NCBI GenBank assembly: GCA_900316445.1
Contig: ONCZ01000053.1
Span: 1-56,624 of the forward strand
DNA from: an uncultured Prevotellaceae bacterium
Lineage (GTDB): Bacteria > Bacteroidota > Bacteroidia > Bacteroidales > Bacteroidaceae
Length of the DNA stretch: 56,624 nucleotides
Reading direction: 5' to 3'
Below, piece by piece: positions 52,798 to 56,624 of this stretch. Below the pieces are notes generated by a model that did no database searches, had not been told where the DNA came from, and saw nothing but the letters and a program-made list of their open reading frames with translations. The position numbers and the translations under genes were made by a program. How positions within the stretch are numbered: position 1 is the stretch's first letter; each line of letters starts with the position of its first letter.

Positions 52798-54099
52798 ATG
52801 AAATACGACATTACAAAAACAACAGCACCTAAGATGCCGAACCTCGGAAAGGGCACAGAATGCATCAAACTCTTGCTCTCACAGGCATCAAAAGACATCC
52901 AAGAACCCCTGGTTCCGATGTTTTTCCCCTCTCTTGGCGCACATGTGAGCGGCGCAGAATTTCAGTATCCTGACAATTCCTGGAAGGAGTTATGTGGCCT
53001 GATGGCCAACTTAGTTGGCGATTCGGGCTGTAACAAGGGCCAATTGTCACCACTTGTGGAAGCTATTTGCCGTGATTTCCGTCTGCATGACAAGGCCGTA
53101 ACAAATCAACTTGTGGCGTGGCAGAGACAGTCGAATGTCAATGGCGGCAAGGACAGTACCGCCCGACCAGACGTTGCACTCTGGTTCCCCCCGGTAGATA
53201 CGACGGCAGCTGGCTTTCTTCTGAACAGCATGGCTCTGGAGCCGGAACGCCGCACGCAATACTTCAATCTGCCTGAGGTGGAGATGGCCGACGGCCTCTG
53301 CGGCGGTCATAAAAAACTGTCTCATATGATCAGGAACATCTATGATATGGCTCGCGCCGGTGCTCTCAGGGCAACGAAAGACGGTGTCACGGGAAACCCG
53401 ATTCTGAGAGCCAGCATGACGCTTTCTGCCAACCCCTACTCAGCACGTGACTTCTACAAGAACGAGCTCTTCAACGGTACTTTTGGACGCATGGTGTTCT
53501 CCTATAAGCCACGCACGAGCCGTGACGGTCGGATACCAAGGCAGGGCAAGTATGATGATGAGTTCTACCGCAAGTTGGATGAGTATCTGGCTCGTCTGGG
53601 CAACTGTAAGGGCCGCTTCATCATCCGCCCGCTGAACAAACTGGCTGACAAACTGGCCGCAGATATGGCCTCGCTGGCCGACCTGGTCGACGACGACATC
53701 CTCTGGGATCTCAGCAAAAGAGCCTTGCACTCAGCTTGGAAGGCAGGCTGCATACTTTGGATTCTCAATAATCAGGTCTTTACGCGGTCTATGGCTGATC
53801 TGGTAGAATGGCTTTGTTATCGTGACATCTGGAGCAAAATGCAGATATTTTCTGATATGTTAAACTCTAAGGACGCCAACTTAGTGAGCGAGGCTCAGCG
53901 CCGTGGTCCGAAGAACATGCTCGACGGCCTGCCCGAAACGTTCAACGAGGCGCAGCTGAAGGCTCTGCGCGTCAAACTCGGTAAGAGTGAAGAGGGTGCC
54001 AATGCACAGTTACGCCAATGGGTGTTCCGCAAGTTCATCACGTACTCGAACCAGACGGGACTTTACACCAAGACGGAGGAGTACCTGAAGAATGCATAA
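52798..54099 (+). CDS. DUF3987-like protein of an accessory replication module
   Basis: A 433-residue protein resembling the DUF3987 family (primase/helicase-associated proteins of Bacteroidales mobile regions). The N-terminal third contains a degenerate P-loop-like GDSGCNKGQL (about 74-83), followed by a RecA-like pattern (PDVALWFPPVDTTAAGFLLN) and helical C-terminal half. The usual VirE/BT4734 N-terminal domain is absent. It is followed 23 bases later by a CHC2/toprim primase gene, supporting a role in DNA replication of a mobile element. A truncated, IS-split copy lies at 17412-18976. Confidence 0.65.
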   Translation: MKYDITKTTAPKMPNLGKGTECIKLLLSQASKDIQEPLVPMFFPSLGAHVSGAEFQYPDNSWKELCGLMANLVGDSGCNKGQLSPLVEAICRDFRLHDKAVTNQLVAWQRQSNVNGGKDSTARPDVALWFPPVDTTAAGFLLNSMALEPERRTQYFNLPEVEMADGLCGGHKKLSHMIRNIYDMARAGALRATKDGVTGNPILRASMTLSANPYSARDFYKNELFNGTFGRMVFSYKPRTSRDGRIPRQGKYDDEFYRKLDEYLARLGNCKGRFIIRPLNKLADKLAADMASLADLVDDDILWDLSKRALHSAWKAGCILWILNNQVFTRSMADLVEWLCYRDIWSKMQIFSDMLNSKDANLVSEAQRRGPKNMLDGLPETFNEAQLKALRVKLGKSEEGANAQLRQWVFRKFITYSNQTGLYTKTEEYLKNA

Positions 54100-54122
54100 T
54101 TCATAATGCATAATGCATAATT

Positions 54123-55037
54123 ATGGATAAGTTTGAACTTCAAAAGCTTCGCGATCTCCCGATAGAGGGGGTCGCGGAGCGGCTCGGACTGAGTGTGAGC
54201 AGGCATAAGTGTTTGTGTCCGTTTCACGATGATCATCACGCGAGTTTGTCGTTTAGTGTTAAGCGCAACAGCTACCGTTGCTTTGTGTGCGGGGTCAGCG
54301 GGGGGACGATAGATTTGGTGATGAGATATATGAATAAGGACTTCAAGGAGGCCTGCAGGTGGCTGGCAGATGAGGCGGGGGTAGTGATGAACAATCCGTT
54401 GTTCAGACCACCCCAACCCCTCCTAACTCAGGAGGGGAAAGAAGTTACCTTTGAGGCGGCGAGGTATGAACGGTTCTTCGAGCGGCCGTGGCTGAACGAG
54501 GCGGCAAGACGGTTTCTGTTCGAGGAGCGCAGGATTGATGCAAGAGTCGTGCGCTGGTGTAGGCTCACGTCGTGGACCGATAGGGGAGGGGTCGCCTGGC
54601 TGCAGATACCTTATTATAACAAGGAGGGCCGTCTGGTGGGCATCCAGAACCGTAACCTGATAAAGGGCGCGACACCTCGTTTCCGTTTCCCCAGCGGGTC
54701 GCAATGCGGTATCTACAATCTGCCCGTGCTGAACAGGCTCCGTCCCGGCGACGAGCTTTATATCACCGAGGGCTGTTCCGACTGCTGGGCGATGCTCTCA
54801 GCCGGTCATAAGGCCATCGCGATCCCGTCAGCCACGTTGCTAACGAAGAAGGACATAGAACAATTGTCAACTGTCAACTCTCAATTGTCAACAGAGTTCC
54901 ACATGTATCCAGATCGCGACGAGCCAGGCGAACGACTCTTCATGCAGTTGCAGAAAGTTTTTCCCAATCTGGAGCATCATCAACTGCCGCCGGGTTGCAA
55001 GGATTTCAGCGATTATTATCTATCAATTACGAAATGA
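54123..55037 (+). CDS. CHC2 zinc-finger/toprim primase-like protein
   Basis: A 304-residue DnaG-like protein. The zinc finger has C32-H35 (CPFH) and C53-C56 (CFVC); the toprim domain has LYITEGCSDCWAML and the acidic DRDEPGERLF near 260. It would synthesise primers for the DUF3987-like partner. Two DNA repeats are translated within it: residues about 93-106 (RPPQPLLTQEG, palindromic repeat) and about 246-257 (QLSTVNSQLST, tandem TTGTCAAC repeat) just before the DxD motif. Its leader (54100-54122) consists of ATAATGC tandem repeats. Confidence 0.88.
   Translation: MDKFELQKLRDLPIEGVAERLGLSVSRHKCLCPFHDDHHASLSFSVKRNSYRCFVCGVSGGTIDLVMRYMNKDFKEACRWLADEAGVVMNNPLFRPPQPLLTQEGKEVTFEAARYERFFERPWLNEAARRFLFEERRIDARVVRWCRLTSWTDRGGVAWLQIPYYNKEGRLVGIQNRNLIKGATPRFRFPSGSQCGIYNLPVLNRLRPGDELYITEGCSDCWAMLSAGHKAIAIPSATLLTKKDIEQLSTVNSQLSTEFHMYPDRDEPGERLFMQLQKVFPNLEHHQLPPGCKDFSDYYLSITK
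54401..54437. repeat. 37-bp palindromic repeat inside the toprim gene
   Basis: Minus-strand reading is CCCCTCCTGAGTTAGGAGGG, G, TTGGGGTGGTCTGAAC: the P1 half-element seen at four other places. Here it is read in a different frame from the copy in lon (RPPQPLLTQEG versus [11 protein letters not shown]). Confidence 0.9.
54860..54892. repeat. TTGTCAAC tandem repeats inside the toprim gene
   Basis: Four TTGTCAA/CTGTCAA-type units in frame, encoding QLSTVNSQLST. Similar tandem repeats otherwise form leaders of genes in this window. Confidence 0.75.
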
Positions 55038-55098
55038 AATTTGAAATGAAATATTTATACAATCATAAAGACAGGAAATTATGAAGAATTTTCCCCAG

Positions 55099-55180
55099 AC
55101 TAAACTTGGAGTTTAGTTAGTGTAAAGTCGGACTTTAGTTAGTCTAAACTCAAAGTTTAGTGCCTGTAAAGTCAAAGGAA
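55099..55180 (+). repeat. AAACT/AGTTT mini-hairpin repeat, copy 2
   Basis: Four units of about 22 bases, three of them perfect small hairpins: CTAAACT-TGG-AGTTTAG, TAAAGTC-GG-ACTTTA, CTAAACT-CAA-AGTTTAG. It follows the toprim stop by about 60 bases and is homologous to 21626-21730. The rest of 55181-55400 shows no gene. Confidence 0.8.
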
Positions 55181-55403
55181 TGATTTCGTGGCGATTTCGG
55201 ACACTTTTAGAGAGTTAGGAATTGTATGAAATATGTCAACAAGGTTTATGACTACAAAATTATTAGAATCAGCATTATGATAAATAAAAGAAATTGGAGT
55301 CTCACCTACTTTTTTAAAAAAGTGTACTGTGAGCCTGTGGCCGCCTTTCGTTAAAGTATGTAGATTATTCCAAAGAATTGCAACGAATGTGTGGAATTAT
55401 TCG

Positions 55404-55411
55404 TATCTTTG
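55404..55411 (+). promoter_or_regulatory. -7 element of the nucleoside hydrolase gene
   Basis: TATCTTTG at 55404-55411, 46 bases before the start; no convincing -33 box. Confidence 0.55.
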
Positions 55412-55418
55412 CCGGTAA

Positions 55419-55460
55419 TTACAATTTAAACGATTATGATTACAATTTAAACGATTATGA
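55419..55460 (+). repeat. Perfect 2 x 21-bp tandem duplication over the start region
   Basis: The unit TTACAATTTAAACGATTATG plus A occurs at 55419-55439 and 55440-55460. Each copy ends in ATGA: the first ATG opens only MITI before a stop, the second (55457) starts the hydrolase gene. Recent slippage duplication of the leader. Confidence 0.9.
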
Positions 55461-56509
55461 GAAGAATCATGAACTGGGTGTTTTTCTTCACCCTCGTCTG
55501 CAGTAATATGGTGCTGACCTCATGCTCGAACAAGGATGAGACTGTGGCACCGGACAAAACGTACACGGGCATACCGCTTGTCATTCTCGATGCTGACATC
55601 GGTTCATCGACAGACGACCTCTTCGCGCTGGAGATGCTCTATCGCTATGACGAACAGCGGTTGTGCAGGTTGCTGGGCGTGGTAGTGGACCGCGAGGGCG
55701 AAGCGAATGCTGATTTTACCGATGTGATGAACACGTATTTCGGTCATCCCTATGTTCCTATCGGTCTGGTGAAGGATGGCATCAAGAATCCGAAGGTGTG
55801 GATAGACTATGCAAAGGTGGCCTATATGACAGAGGCGGATGGCACCACTCCGATGTTCCCGCGTACCATCGACCGACACGAGAGTATCCCCGACGGCTAT
55901 AAGCTCTATCGCCAGCTGCTTGCTCAGCAGCCCGACCACTCGGTGAGCATCGTGACAACTGGCTTCGTCACGTGCCTGGCACAACTGCTGCAATCGGGTG
56001 CTGATGAATATTCCGTTCTCAACGGTGTGGAACTTGTTCGTCGGAAAGTGAAATGCATCTACATGCAGGGCGGAGTCTTCGATAAAGCCGAAGAGCCCGA
56101 CTACAACTTTCTTCAGGGCATCACGTTCGCTCTAGCTTTCTTCGACTTATGGCCGAAGGATGTGGACATGGTCTTTTCACCTATGGAGGTGGGACAAACC
56201 GTGGAATACACCCCCGAGCAAGTCATCGCCGACGTGTCGTGGACTGACCGCCACCCCATCAAGCAGGTGTATATGACATGCGACTGCAATACGGGACAAC
56301 GGATGTGGGACCCCATGTGTGTCATTCAGGCTATAGAGGGTGATTCGCTCTTCACCCTCAGCGAACGCTTCACCATCGACATTACACCGGAGGCCTACAC
56401 CGTCTTTACCCCCACTCCCGCAGGAAACGCGCGCTACCAGAAGCCCGGCGATGCCCAGTGGGCCGCCATGATGCTGGAGAAAATCAGAACGATGAACAAA
56501 ATGAAATAG
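55457..56509 (+). CDS. Nucleoside hydrolase-family lipoprotein
   Basis: A 350-residue IUNH-type protein, cleaving ribonucleosides to base and ribose. Signal peptide with lipobox LTSC (C23); active-site calcium motif DADIGSSTDD at 45-54 (classical DTDPGIDDA); MTCDCNTGQRMWDPM near the C-terminus supplies a further Asp. Several positions deviate from the consensus (Gly-Ser-Ser in the loop), so the substrate may be unusual. Its lipid anchor suggests periplasmic scavenging. No neighbouring salvage genes are present. Downstream 56510-56624 holds only a repeated CAAAATGCGTAAAT pair. Confidence 0.85.
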   Translation: MRRIMNWVFFFTLVCSNMVLTSCSNKDETVAPDKTYTGIPLVILDADIGSSTDDLFALEMLYRYDEQRLCRLLGVVVDREGEANADFTDVMNTYFGHPYVPIGLVKDGIKNPKVWIDYAKVAYMTEADGTTPMFPRTIDRHESIPDGYKLYRQLLAQQPDHSVSIVTTGFVTCLAQLLQSGADEYSVLNGVELVRRKVKCIYMQGGVFDKAEEPDYNFLQGITFALAFFDLWPKDVDMVFSPMEVGQTVEYTPEQVIADVSWTDRHPIKQVYMTCDCNTGQRMWDPMCVIQAIEGDSLFTLSERFTIDITPEAYTVFTPTPAGNARYQKPGDAQWAAMMLEKIRTMNKMK

Positions 56510-56624
56510 AGGGCGTGCCATGAATTTATAAACTATCATAAATTTCAAGTCCAAAATGCGTAAATCTCGCGCAAAATGCGTAAATTTGCTCAGTTAAAAC
56601 AACATCATTTAAGATTATGGCAAT

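Noticed and set aside
56510-56624. Repeated CAAAATGCGTAAAT pair at the window end
   Set aside because: Only two copies and truncated by the end of the window; nothing further can be said.

Overview
The window looks like a chromosomal segment of a Bacteroidales bacterium, most likely Prevotella or a close relative. The grounds are Bacteroidetes-type promoters (TTTG, about 20 nt, TAnnTTTG), the Bacteroidetes ATP synthase order atpD-C-(I)-B-E-F-H-A-G, a BspA-like leucine-rich-repeat surface protein, a BACON lipoprotein, DUF4890 and DUF4248 proteins, a 28-residue 'smalltalk' peptide and HU-like/M15/DUF3987-like/CHC2-toprim accessory genes. Species assignment is inference from gene content, not a search result.

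Layout. 1-9.5 kb: Na+-translocating NADH:quinone reductase (end of nqrA, nqrBCDEF), a sensor kinase with a fused solute-binding domain, an NhaD-type Na+/H+ antiporter, phosphofructokinase and a P-loop/CYTH-like protein. 9.6-16.9 kb: the ATP synthase operon, whose c subunit has an H+-type rather than Na+-type site. 16.9-22.1 kb: a decay zone with a SpoIIE phosphatase relic, a DUF3987-like pseudogene split by an intact ISL3-family IS (25-bp perfect inverted repeats, 8-bp target duplication), a Bro-N relic, a frameshifted C11 peptidase and a DUF4248 gene. 22.1-31.6 kb: a Spy-like protein, a coupled pair (NMT1-like binding protein plus SpoIIE phosphatase/anti-sigma kinase), the BspA-like protein, a BACON lipoprotein and galE. 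31.7-39 kb: a minus-strand housekeeping run lon-tgt-lptF/G-rhlE-ispE. 39.1-40.7 kb: trmN6 and a nitrilase. 40.8-55 kb: an accessory region. Its outer parts are HU/M15/membrane/smalltalk on the minus strand and orf-DUF3987-like-toprim on the plus strand. Between them lie a candidate structured RNA, a PLD-nuclease/SF2 helicase, an Eco57I-like methyltransferase, and an unknown gene pair behind a textbook sigma-54 promoter. 55.4-56.5 kb: a nucleoside hydrolase lipoprotein.

Four signals stand out. (1) An unannotated ~305-nt RNA with its own promoter, nested stems and a terminator sits directly before the restriction-like helicase/methylase operon. (2) Six loci share one architecture: private short tandem repeats in inverted orientation around a core. 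Two of them precede DUF3987-like genes and share a 39-nt core although their arms differ in sequence. (3) Interspersed palindromic repeats also lie in frame inside lon, the nitrilase and the toprim gene. One 37-bp repeat is read in different frames in two of these proteins. (4) Several otherwise good genes (nqrD, atpF, HU, the C11 peptidase) are broken by small frame-changing losses. These may be assembly errors or real, and must be resolved first.
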